NCBI RefSeq assembly: GCF_963678635.1
Contig: NC_087063.1
Location: 3,448,580-3,512,579 of the forward strand
DNA from: Symsagittifera roscoffensis
Taxonomy: Eukaryota; Xenacoelomorpha; Acoela; Convolutidae
DNA length: 64,000 bases
Direction: 5' to 3'
Position 1 is the stretch's first letter, and each line of letters opens with the position of its first letter. The notes beneath the pieces were generated by a model, which did not search any database, was not told where the DNA came from, and saw only the letters and a list, made by a program, of their open reading frames with translations. Below, one piece after another: positions 30,455-40,822 of this stretch. The translations under genes were made by a program, and so were the position numbers.

Positions 30455-31274
30455 TACTCCCCGGACAGTCCGGTCAATGTCCTCATTGAATCGCGCAATG
30501 TTCTAAGTGGTTACAGTGTCATCGAACAGAATTTACAAAATGCACGAAATTACTTTTACCTACGTCACATCGACTCACTGCAGAATATAAATGGCATCAT
30601 ACTACATCACTATAGCCTTCAAATTCTTTCATTAATCTGCACATTGAGGATATGACTTAAGATAAAACATATTTTCTGACTTCCAGTGTCAATATCCCGA
30701 TTGAAACTTTTTCTCCTAGATTTAAAAGGTGTTGGCTTGCAGGACAGTCCTGCCAACCAACAAGCTAAAATTATCCTACTATGCTCCTTCCCTTCGGAAA
30801 TCTTGCTTGTTTATTGTCCTGAATATTAAAACTAAGAAACTTTGTGGTTAGAAAGAACAATGCAACAACCTCCCTCCTCAAGAAGTTACTCAATTTTTTC
30901 ATGTCACCACAAAGTTATCAGTCTTCCTAAGTGATTAAAAACAATCATGCAGGCTGGAATATTTAAATATACTCTTCCCTCAAGCCTCTCTAAATAAATA
31001 ATAAGTGAGTGTCTCTAAAGCCACTTCAACTAAAACCAAAATGCAAATTTATAAATGCAACAATTTCCAAACTCAACTTAAATGTTTCAGTTTTCAATTA
31101 CAACTTGGTTGCTTGGTTTCTCACTTGAGTTTTTCACACACATAAAACAATTCTGAGTTTTAACTTTTCTTCATCATCCCTTTGTTCTCTTCTTTTTTCG
31201 TCGTTTAGAAGTTCTAAAACTTCTAAATTCTTCTAATTTTCTTTCTTGTTGCCTCTTGTTTTCTCGACCATTCA

Positions 31275-34200
31275 TCAATGCTCCATTTCCTCCTCCTGTG
31301 ACGCTGACTCTGCACTCTCGGTCTCCGTGTCTTGTAGCACGTCATTGACTATCCTGACGCTGTTGGAAGCCGTCCTCCAACACTTCTGCTCTTCCACCCT
31401 CTGTTTACAGCAAGGTAGGGGATCCACGTTTGATTCTCTGTTTCTACAGAAGCTGTTGTGGAGACACAACGCCACGTTTCTTTCCAAATCTTCTTTCAGC
31501 ATCTCTGCCCTCTCACTTCCACTACGCTCGCTCGTCCTGGAAATTCTTTTCACAGCGGTGGTCACTGCATTCCGATGGGTCACGAAAGCTCGCTTGAAAG
31601 CTCCTGCCCCAATGTCCAGCTGATATTCACTGTACACTCTGCCATGTTTCGACATATGCTTTTTCGCATACTCGTACAACCATGCAGTCATGTTAGCTCT
31701 GAACCATGGCATCAATCGTTTTCTTGCCCATATCTTCTTCACTTCCATCGGAATGTTTAGAACTTTGCACATTGTCTCAAAAAGATCTAAATCTTTTAGA
31801 CAATCTAATTTCTGCAATTGTTCTCTCGTCGGTGCCTCCTGTCTATTATTTTCTCTCACATGAGCTTCCAGCCATCGTATCGCCATCATAACTCCCACTA
31901 TCACTATTGTTATGGGCTGTGATGAATCTGGTAAACCCATGGAGAGCAGCTCTCCAGAGTCCCAGATCAACACCAGATTACTACGCTTGGGATACCACCA
32001 GGTCTGCAGCAAGCAGTGGCAAGGAAACTCGTCATGTGTCAACATGATGCTCCTCCAATTCCGTTTTCCCGAAGCTTCCAGCAATGGCTCCACTTCCATC
32101 ATCACTCGGTGGATCTCATCATTCTCATCTACTGCATTGTAATCTGTGACAGTTGATCCTCTCTGTTTCTGTTTTTCAAAGTCACTGAAGTTCCCGCTCA
32201 CATATCCCATGAACTTCTTTCCTAGTATTGACTCCAACTCCTCTTTGGTTCTTTCTGGAACTGCTGAGAAAATCTTACACAGTAACTCGTAAGACTTTTC
32301 AGACATTCTTGCCAACCTCACACACTTCGGCACTGAAAAGGCTTGATCCACAATCGTTCTTGTACTCTTCACATCCACAGCTACGAAATGTACAGGATAC
32401 TTGCTCTTGCACATTGGAGCCAACATTGAACCCACCAAATATCGTGCTCCTGATGGTCTACAAAAAGTTTCGCTGTGTCTGATGTTCATCTCCGTTTCGA
32501 TTGCTTCCCTCCATTTTCCTATATACTTCTGCTCAGTCTGCAGAACTCCTGGGAATACTTCTACGCTGATGGCTGTGACCATCTCATGTTTCTGTTCTAG
32601 ATTCAATAGTGACTCTAAAGAACCAAACATGCTGTAGAATCCTAGTGCTGTCACTAGATTCACATCGGTTCCTCCATGGCAATCTGCTATCAGTTCCGTT
32701 TCCGTTCTTGCTTTCATCACTACATTTCCAAACAATACCGTCAACTGCTTGTGTTGTTTCTCCAGGGTTTTCACACAGTCTAGACTTCCACAAACGTGAC
32801 CCTCTAGTCCACAGACTTCCGCCAGACAGCTACCAGGTTTGACCCAGTCTTCTGGTCCCCAGCCAGGCAACTCCACTCTATCTTCTCCGTTGCTCTTAGA
32901 GGCTGTTGTCATCACATTATATATGATGTTGAGGTCACGCAGGTTACAGTCCACATTCAGTTCCCTCTGTATGTCCTGTGTCGCCCGTAATATTGAGTCA
33001 GCGTTGGGACTAGGACACCACGATGGCTTCATCAATTCCCACACTGCCATCAAGCTCGTTCTCAGTAATTCATCTGAGAATCCCAACCCAAATTCCACTC
33101 TCTTGTCGGATTTTGGTACTGAAGGTGCAGTCACCTCTTCTTCCAAGACCAATCCCAATTTGGCCTGTGGATTGTTAACGCTCTTAGTCGTCACAATTCT
33201 GGACGTCCAGAATCTTAGTAACACCGCCTGCTCATAATCAAAGAAGCAATCACGTATGTCTTCACTCAGGAAAGGATTGTATGCCATCCCTATAATCCCG
33301 GATACATAGCTATATGACTTCTTCTTGATCGGTCCACAGTATTCACTGGATTTCGGCAATGCTCCCATAGATTCTTTAGTGAGCCTCAACTCCTTGTTTG
33401 AGAATCTCCTGATCTCGTCTATCTTTTTCATGGGTTCCAATTCTTCAGGTTCTTTCATGTTCACCCTCATCGGTTTACTTTGCTGCATATCCAGCATTGC
33501 TAGCAAGAACATGGCTTTCGTTCGCTCATCGCCTTCCCTCAACATTTTAACACAAGTGTTTAATGCAGGTACTGAAATCTGCTCTATCAGGAATCGAATG
33601 AAACAGAGAGCGTCTCTCCGCTTTGCACACGCTACTGCTGCTCCCTCCTGGACTATCAGATCCCTCAGATTTGTCATAAGGAACACCTTTTCTTCTTTTG
33701 ACCTCTTTCTTTCTTCTGAGTCATATTCTTCACGAGTCAGTCCCATCATGCACCAGGCGAACCTGAGTTGTAACTCTGTCCTTACGTAAGGTACTGCCAC
33801 GAGAGCATGTATTCTTGGCGTAGTCCTAATTTCTTCTTCAAAATACCTCAATACTACTGCTTTCCATGGAAGGCTCACTAACTGCTCGATCGTCTCCGCC
33901 TCTACGTCAGACGACGCCAAAGTTCCATACGCCTTCTGCTTGAGGGTGGTGCCTTGCAACATCATTTCCAGATAACCCTCCATGGCCTTTTCGTCTTCCA
34001 GGGCCACTACATACCCTCTAGCCGAGTTCCGGTATTCCAACATCTCCATGTATCCACCGGTGGGTTCATCTATCGACACTGTCTTCGACACTGTTAGTCG
34101 GTTGTATTCCACTGGTGTCAGTTGTCCTGCAACACTCCCTTTTCCATGATTCATGGGAGATGGTTTGAAGTCCCTCATTTTACTCTCTCCACATTGACTG

Positions 34201-35129
34201 AGTATTTCCATTTCTAAAGTTGCTCCAGTCAGAGTGCGGTCACTCCTTTTGGATTTATAACCGGTTGACTTTAACCCCGCCATGAGAATGGGTGGCACCA
34301 TCGCTATATCAGTTAATATTCTATCTGTGCCAGACAATTGATAATCACCTTGCCCCAAATCCATGACTTCCTCGACTCGTTTTCTTTTCGCTGAGTTACC
34401 AGCTTTCATCGATATTTCCGAATCCACTTTCGTCTTTCCAATCCTCCTCGGCATCACTCTGCTGCCTAACTTCATTTTCATCGCATTGATTTTATCAATC
34501 ACCATTTTCGATCGCATCGTTCCTCTCCTGGTCCTTGACAGGTACACCACCTCTCCTTCATTATCCTGCGGTGTTATCTTGATGGGAGAATTCGCCTCAC
34601 TCTCATCAGTGGCTGAGTCGATCAATAACTCACTCAGTCTCCCTTCACACTCATCAAGCTTGTCAAGCACTTCTCTCATCAAGGGTTGATTGAGACCTGT
34701 TTTGAGAATGGACTGGGTCCCATAGCTCTGAATCACAGTCCAGACTTCTTCCATGAACGCCACTCTGTCCAGCTTACATCCCGTCCTACTCTCGTGGTCT
34801 CGGTGATGTACTTCCCATTCTTCTTCGGGTAGCGTTCCCAAGAAAGGTACTCTGGCTGAGGCCTCTATTCTTCTCCTCCGAGGTGATTCCATGAGGATTC
34901 TCTGATCGTTATTTCTTGTATTGCCAGGAGAGCTGCTCTCCGGTAAATTCCGTTTCATCTCCTCAAAGGCTGACGGAGGTTCCAGTGTCGAGATGCCTTC
35001 ATCCGCTGGCTCAGTCGTTTCCAACGTGTCTGCATTATTCTCAAGATCACTGAAGATATTGAAATCCAGGCTGGATGTTCCTCCTGTCGATGCCCTGTCG
35101 TCCTCCCCACCAGCTTGATCGTGTTGCAT
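31275..35129 (-). CDS. Retrotransposon ORF2, unknown function (copy A)
   Basis: This 1284-codon frame is identical to the one at 40823-44677; see that entry for its anatomy. Here it lies downstream of only the end of pol, so it has no complete upstream element. Whether it can be expressed depends on a promoter I cannot identify. If the tandem duplication is an assembly artefact, this copy does not exist as a separate locus. Confidence 0.7.
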   Translation of the reverse strand: MQHDQAGGEDDRASTGGTSSLDFNIFSDLENNADTLETTEPADEGISTLEPPSAFEEMKRNLPESSSPGNTRNNDQRILMESPRRRRIEASARVPFLGTLPEEEWEVHHRDHESRTGCKLDRVAFMEEVWTVIQSYGTQSILKTGLNQPLMREVLDKLDECEGRLSELLIDSATDESEANSPIKITPQDNEGEVVYLSRTRRGTMRSKMVIDKINAMKMKLGSRVMPRRIGKTKVDSEISMKAGNSAKRKRVEEVMDLGQGDYQLSGTDRILTDIAMVPPILMAGLKSTGYKSKRSDRTLTGATLEMEILSQCGESKMRDFKPSPMNHGKGSVAGQLTPVEYNRLTVSKTVSIDEPTGGYMEMLEYRNSARGYVVALEDEKAMEGYLEMMLQGTTLKQKAYGTLASSDVEAETIEQLVSLPWKAVVLRYFEEEIRTTPRIHALVAVPYVRTELQLRFAWCMMGLTREEYDSEERKRSKEEKVFLMTNLRDLIVQEGAAVACAKRRDALCFIRFLIEQISVPALNTCVKMLREGDERTKAMFLLAMLDMQQSKPMRVNMKEPEELEPMKKIDEIRRFSNKELRLTKESMGALPKSSEYCGPIKKKSYSYVSGIIGMAYNPFLSEDIRDCFFDYEQAVLLRFWTSRIVTTKSVNNPQAKLGLVLEEEVTAPSVPKSDKRVEFGLGFSDELLRTSLMAVWELMKPSWCPSPNADSILRATQDIQRELNVDCNLRDLNIIYNVMTTASKSNGEDRVELPGWGPEDWVKPGSCLAEVCGLEGHVCGSLDCVKTLEKQHKQLTVLFGNVVMKARTETELIADCHGGTDVNLVTALGFYSMFGSLESLLNLEQKHEMVTAISVEVFPGVLQTEQKYIGKWREAIETEMNIRHSETFCRPSGARYLVGSMLAPMCKSKYPVHFVAVDVKSTRTIVDQAFSVPKCVRLARMSEKSYELLCKIFSAVPERTKEELESILGKKFMGYVSGNFSDFEKQKQRGSTVTDYNAVDENDEIHRVMMEVEPLLEASGKRNWRSIMLTHDEFPCHCLLQTWWYPKRSNLVLIWDSGELLSMGLPDSSQPITIVIVGVMMAIRWLEAHVRENNRQEAPTREQLQKLDCLKDLDLFETMCKVLNIPMEVKKIWARKRLMPWFRANMTAWLYEYAKKHMSKHGRVYSEYQLDIGAGAFKRAFVTHRNAVTTAVKRISRTSERSGSERAEMLKEDLERNVALCLHNSFCRNRESNVDPLPCCKQRVEEQKCWRTASNSVRIVNDVLQDTETESAESASQEEEMEH

Positions 35130-35204
35130 GGGTTCTTCCGTCTGACGGTTTCCACCCTGTCCGTCATCTCCTTCTGACTTGTCCCCATTCGAGTTCGATG
35201 GTCC

Positions 35205-35405
35205 TTATTTGTCATCATCAGCTTCTTCCTGGAATCTCGGTATGAGCAATGTACCGGCTGATTTATCTTCCTCTTCTCCATGGACCACTTTGGTTTCTTC
35301 GCAGCCGAAGTCTCGTTCGATCAGCCGACGATAGATCGCATCTACCATCGGTCCTACATATGCCTCTGCCAGGTCCATCAATTCATCCAGGTTGAAATTG
35401 TCCAT
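35205..35405 (-). CDS. Short frame upstream of ORF2 (copy A)
   Basis: A 66-codon frame, identical to 44753-44953, with an acidic C-terminal half. It is in the same frame as ORF2 and separated from it by one UAA stop and 25 further sense codons. No family recognised. Confidence 0.4.
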   Translation of the reverse strand: MDNFNLDELMDLAEAYVGPMVDAIYRRLIERDFGCEETKVVHGEEEDKSAGTLLIPRFQEEADDDK

Positions 35406-35816
35406 ACTGTTCTTTCCAAGTTTGATTTGATTTCGATTTCAAGTTTTGACTCAAGTGAGCAATTAAATGATCAATCAGGATCTAGAAAAGAAATCACGAA
35501 TGTCACACTTGTCAATTTCACCCTAACATACATCGTTAAAATTTGCTTAAAGACAGTTCAGATAAAAAGATATTTATCCTAAAATTTATTAAAATCAATT
35601 GGTTTCTAAAATTTTGGAATTCGACCTAAGATTGGACAGTCCAAACTTTGGATCTATTCCCAAGATCGTCATTTAGTTGTTCATGGTCACTAACCCCTAC
35701 TTACCCATGATCTTAATAACCTAACACATAACATAACATAAAATAACATAACATGACACACATATCACATATTACATGTAACTCGGTCTTTGGCCTAACA
35801 CCCTCTCGCTCATCAC

Positions 35817-36285
35817 TCAGCCTATACTTAAGTAATATTTCTTATGTAGATACACTTGTATGTTCGTATCAGAGAATATCACGTGTACAAGCGCGTATAA
35901 TTCCCGAGGATGCAGTCTTCCTCTATTTGGATCGTACACTGGAAGCGAAAGCTCCTTCACGTCCATTTCCACAAGGAAGTCCCTCAGCCTCGTCAAAGAC
36001 AAGACTAGATTTTCTGGGTCCACGTGCTGCTTCTCTGTCGCCCTCGTTACCAAGAAGCATAAGTACTTTCCCGGTATCTGCGACACCGCCGGGGGTAAGG
36101 CTGCTACGCCCCCTATCCCTGGTCTTTGCTTCCAAAGGAATTCCACGTTTTTATATTCCCTCTTAAAATCTGCCGCTAGCGCCGTCCTAAAACTCATGTC
36201 TGCGGTGATAGCTACCGCACATGTTCTGTTTGTGAGTATGAAATCACTGTCTGTTAGTATTATGTTACTAGAATATTCATTTGGT
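35817..36285 (-). pseudogene. Truncated polyprotein 3' end with macro domain (copy A)
   Basis: The duplicated segment cuts the polyprotein frame about 156 codons before its stop, leaving the macro-like domain and little else. A frame from the internal ATG at 36197 encodes 126 residues. It has no natural start, so I treat it as a fragment. Confidence 0.75.
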
Positions 36286-36292
36286 TTTTTTC
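36286..36292. other. Tandem duplication junction, 7 bp filler
   Basis: The polyprotein sequence ending CATTTGGT meets the flank sequence starting AAACGATTTTAGC, with TTTTTTC between them that belongs to neither side. The word TTTGGTTTTTTT also occurs at about 26703-26714, just outside copy A, so the filler could be templated microhomology. Coordinates of breakpoints: 36285 (equal to 45833) and 36293 (equal to 26745). Confidence 0.8.
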
Positions 36293-37159
36293 AAACGATT
36301 TTAGCACTCACATTCGCAGGAAAGCTTTGCAACCCCACAGACTATACTGGCAGCATCCAGCTATAGGGTTGCAAAATTCCAATTTTGTCAAACTTATATT
36401 TCTCAGTTTTAAAAACTTTTGAACGAATAAGAAAAACGTCATATCTCGGAAAATAAAAGCATTTAACCAGTCAAATTTGGAAAAGAAAATTACAATCCTT
36501 GAGAGTTCCCTCAATGCACCCAACTACGAGGTTAATTCTTGAAATTTTTTAAACTCAATTCTTCTGAAAAAGTAAAAAAAAAATCATGAAAAACGTCATA
36601 TCTCAAAAGCTACAAGGAATTGAGCAGCCATAATAAAAAACATGGCAAGGTAGTAAAGTCCGCATTTAACTATACAATAGAGTAGATAGAGAAAACAGCG
36701 TCGCATTACAATTGCATGCGCAGAAAATTCAATTTTTCATTGAAAATTTTTCACTGATTTCAAAATAATCTAAATGTTTGAACTTGATCATTTCAAATTC
36801 TTGTAGATTGTTATACACTAGAATCAAAAAGCAGGTTTTCTATGAAATGAAATCCTTCTAGAATGAAACAAGAAAACAATTTCAAACGAATAACGCGCAT
36901 GGTTTTGAACAACGTCGAAAAATGGCACAACGATCTACAATGAAAGAAACAAGAGCACTAGTTTAGAAGTGTGGTCCCGCCGTTTAAGATGAGACCCTAT
37001 TAAAAGCTCGTTTAGAAAACTAACTCGCCAGATCACACCTGAGTACTTCAAGAAGACAAAACCAAAAGGAAATCGTGATATGACTTCTTTGTCAGGTTTG
37101 CCACTTATGTTGTCTATAAAAAGGAATTATCAAAAAAGCAAATCACTGAAACTAATTTA

Positions 37160-37777
37160 CATTAGTGGACAAACTAGAGATCATTTGCTGTCGGCCGATG
37201 TTAAGGTAGGTTTTTACTCTCTAAAAAACCCAAGTTTAAAGACCATGTTGGCCAATATTTACTTCGAGTTTTAAAAAAAAAGATTTACATCGATCGACAG
37301 CAATTGATCATGATTGCCCACTTAAATACCTCCGGGTTTGAAAAAACTAGTTTTGACTACCCTCTCAAATACCTCCGGGATTGAAAAAGCCAGTTTTAAT
37401 CATCCGCACTAAGTTTTGTATCGTAATGAACTCTTACTCGAATAAGCTGAGTAAAAAAGTTGTTCATGCGGCGTGCAACATTATCAGCGAGAAAATTGAA
37501 ATAGTTGGTGTGACAACTTTACTAAGTCAACCGTTTCTTACAAATTCACGCGTTATGAAAAACTTAGTGCGGATGATGAAAACTGACGGAAAAATCTGGT
37601 AAATGCTTCAAATTAAAAATTGTGACTTTCAGAAAGGGAAACTCAGATAATTTGCTGTCAGCCGAAGTAAAAATTTAAGCCAAAAAATTCACTTAATTAC
37701 TTAATTTATAAGTCACTTAAAAACAGACATTTAACTGACCCAAAACCTCAATTTGCAGTAAATTTTGTCCACTAGTG
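37160..37777. mobile_element. Tc1/mariner-like non-autonomous element (copy B)
   Basis: Identical to 27612-28229, with TA-flanked CAYTAGTGGACAAA inverted ends. It was carried along by the segmental duplication. Confidence 0.55.
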
Positions 37778-38980
37778 TAGAAACTACTTTTAAAACTTTT
37801 ACGTGGGACCATTGGTAGTTATACGACACCAAATTTTATACCGAGGTTTTTTAACGGGACCATACTTCAAAAAAGTCCCGAAATCAGATATAAATTTCAC
37901 CTTTCCCGACCAATAGTAAATGCAGATACCAGAACAGCAACTCAAGGATCAATTAATCGAAAGGATTGAAAAACTTATTCTTCTGAACATTTGCAAAGTT
38001 TTCCCTAAAGTTCATTATATCGCTTCCCATTGACAATAATAGTTCTTTTCTGGAAGCACGCGCCTGTTTCTTATTTATTTATAATAGACTGTCAAGGCTT
38101 TCTAGGGTTCTGCCAGGAGTTGAAGTAATTAATTATTTTAGCAATAAGTCAATTTCCATTGTAACGACACGGAAGAAAAACTCCGATTTTGAAAAACGAA
38201 AAATTGTAACTAAAAAAGAATTCTCCATAAAACTTGACTTTTTGAAAAAAGGATTCATTCAAATGAGAAAATAACGGAGAACACATTGCTCTGAAAATTA
38301 ACTTGAACACTTTAGTTCGATGAAAAAATAGCATCAGAAATATTACCCATACACGATAATTAGATTGTTTGAATAAGGTGATGTTTTCATATGAATTTAA
38401 ATAAACCACACAAATCTTTTCATGACTTTCCACTCAGCCCCCAAGCAAAAAACAGCCCCTTAATTGCAAAAACACAAGTTATCGATGTTTTCAATAAGAA
38501 GTTTTGTATCAGGAGGCTCAGAAAATATAACAAGAAAGACTCATATTTACCTTAAAAAAATTAATGCAAAGGTTCATAATTGTGTTGCAGTCAAAACTTC
38601 AAACAAAATTAGAAATGTATAAAAAATTGGATAACATTTATTTAATTTCCTAACAGGAAACTTTTTGTTTTTTAAGCTTTTAATTCGTCGTTCTAATGTG
38701 AAACTCAATTTTGAAAAAGCACAACCCAGAAAATCGTGTTTGGCTTTCCCTCGAGGCAGCAAACTTTTGGCATATTTTTATGTCTCGACATTTATTTAAA
38801 TGGATGATTGATAAATTATGATATGAGAATGTAAAATCGTCACTTTAAAGGTTTTCGCACAATTTGTGCATCGTTTTGGTTTTTCAAATGAAATATAAAA
38901 AAATTATCATAATTTTTGTTTGACGTATAGATATTGATGATTAACAGTAACAATTGAAAATCCGACCTCAGCCAATAATG

Positions 38981-39082
38981 TGTTACATTCGCCCGGAAGT
39001 ACATACCAATGGAAAAAAAGCTGGATTCTGAAATGACGGGCTAGCGTATAAGTACAGCTTCACATGCTTTTAACCGTCTCTA
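38981..39082 (-). repeat. Left fragment of an older LTR, interrupted by the young element
   Basis: This diverged LTR start (TGTTACATTCGCCCGGAAG) ends at CCGTCTCTA, exactly where the young 3' LTR begins. The old LTR resumes at 58871 with CTACCCAAGCC. The three bases CTA flank the young element on both sides (39080-39082 and 58871-58873). Confidence 0.8.
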
Positions 39083-40002
39083 TGTAACATTCGCCCGGAA
39101 GATACATATCGACGGATAACAAAACTAAGTCTTAAGACGACTGGCTAGCGTCTAAACAGAGCTTTGCATGCTTTTCACCGTCTCTACCAAGCCAGTACTT
39201 TTCGGTGGTCTTTCCTACATCGGGTCGACAAAAACGTTACTGCTCTCCGGCTTCGACCAGAACGCTCAAATTAACTGAATTACATGCAAAAATAGTGAGC
39301 TCATGGCTGGGTCTCAGTATCCCCAGACCACGAGGTCACTCCTAAAAACAGGGCTACTACTTATCATATTACTATTGTTTTTGTTCAGTAGATAAAAATC
39401 ATCATCTCCATCGAAGATGGATCAACCCTTTCCCCCCTACTTCTAGCTCCTCATTCTTGTCAAAACGAATTAAGATCTTAATTAAATTCAAGTCAGGACA
39501 TGACGGATGCTAAAATTCAATATAAGTTCATAAAAGTCCACGTCCCGAGACCCTTCCGGATTCTTGAATCCGGTGAATCAAGCTTCTTAATATCCAGTTC
39601 ACAATAACTCGGAAGGCTGGGTTTTACCCTTCACCGTTGCTCGCAACGGCCTTGCAACTATTGTAACAGCACAATAGTTGCAACTCGGAACGTCCTCTGC
39701 TGCTCGGTAGTTCGTTGTTGTTTTTTAGTCTCGATTTTCGTACTGTTCGTAATCGCAGATAAAGTTGTTTTGTTTCTTTCTGCTATTTTAGCTAAAATGG
39801 CCGTCTCTGACGTTTCTCAGAAATATGACGTCATAATTCGAATTTTTAAAAATTAGAATTCCAGAATCTTCTAGCCTTCACCGTTTGGCTAATCGTTCAA
39901 ATAACGTCCTTATCCGTTCTAAATCGCCAATCCGGAAGGCTTGCTGCTAAAATACCGAATTCTGCAGAGACTGCATTTTGGCCATTCTGGTCGAATGTCA
40001 CA
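39083..40002 (-). repeat. 3' LTR (920 bp)
   Basis: In sense it begins TGTGACATTCGACC and ends CGAATGTTACA. It matches the 5' LTR (57951-58870) except for three bases: ATGG/AAGG at about 39303 and CC/TT at about 39448. It carries a CRE-like TGACGTCA (39826-39833) in U3, the two hairpins (about 39635-39683), and CCTTCCGGATTC and AATCCGGAAGG words matching the leader repeats. Confidence 0.92.
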
Positions 40003-40021
40003 TACTCCCCGGACAGTCCGG
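40003..40021 (-). other. Polypurine-like tract with palindrome before the 3' LTR
   Basis: In sense this reads CCGGACTGTCCGGGGAGTA directly before the LTR's TGTGAC. GGGGAGTA is the likely polypurine primer, though it is short. CCGGAC and GTCCGG form an immediate palindrome around a single base, so the tract could sit on a hairpin. Confidence 0.5.
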
Positions 40022-40822
40022 TCAATGTCCTCATTGAATCGCGCAATGTTCTAAGTGGTTACAGTGTCATCGAACAGAATTTACAAAATGCACGAAATTA
40101 CTTTTACCTACGTCACATCGACTCACTGCAGAATATAAATGGCATCATACTACATCACTATAGCCTTCAAATTCTTTCATTAATCTGCACATTGAGGATA
40201 TGACTTAAGATAAAACATATTTTCTGACTTCCAGTGTCAATATCCCGATTGAAACTTTTTCTCCTAGATTTAAAAGGTGTTGGCTTGCAGGACAGTCCTG
40301 CCAACCAACAAGCTAAAATTATCCTACTATGCTCCTTCCCTTCGGAAATCTTGCTTGTTTATTGTCCTGAATATTAAAACTAAGAAACTTTGTGGTTAGA
40401 AAGAACAATGCAACAACCTCCCTCCTCAAGAAGTTACTCAATTTTTTCATGTCACCACAAAGTTATCAGTCTTCCTAAGTGATTAAAAACAATCATGCAG
40501 GCTGGAATATTTAAATATACTCTTCCCTCAAGCCTCTCTAAATAAATAATAAGTGAGTGTCTCTAAAGCCACTTCAACTAAAACCAAAATGCAAATTTAT
40601 AAATGCAACAATTTCCAAACTCAACTTAAATGTTTCAGTTTTCAATTACAACTTGGTTGCTTGGTTTCTCACTTGAGTTTTTCACACACATAAAACAATT
40701 CTGAGTTTTAACTTTTCTTCATCATCCCTTTGTTCTCTTCTTTTTTCGTCGTTTAGAAGTTCTAAAACTTCTAAATTCTTCTAATTTTCTTTCTTGTTGC
40801 CTCTTGTTTTCTCGACCATTCA

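Larger units (their letters stand above)
26745..36285. repeat. Tandem segmental duplication, copy A (9541 bp)
   Basis: This segment repeats at 36293-45833 with a constant offset of 9548 bp. Every block I compared, coding and non-coding, is identical. It contains flanking DNA with a Tc1-like MITE, a piece of an old LTR, the 920 bp 3' LTR, the ORF2 region, and the last 155-160 codons of the polyprotein. Because flanking DNA is included, this is duplication of an already inserted element rather than a second transposition. Confidence 0.9.

Noticed and set aside
31275-36285. Copy A as a second independent retrotransposon insertion
   Set aside because: It includes the same flanking DNA, the same MITE and the same old LTR fragment as copy B, so it arose by segmental duplication or is an assembly artefact.
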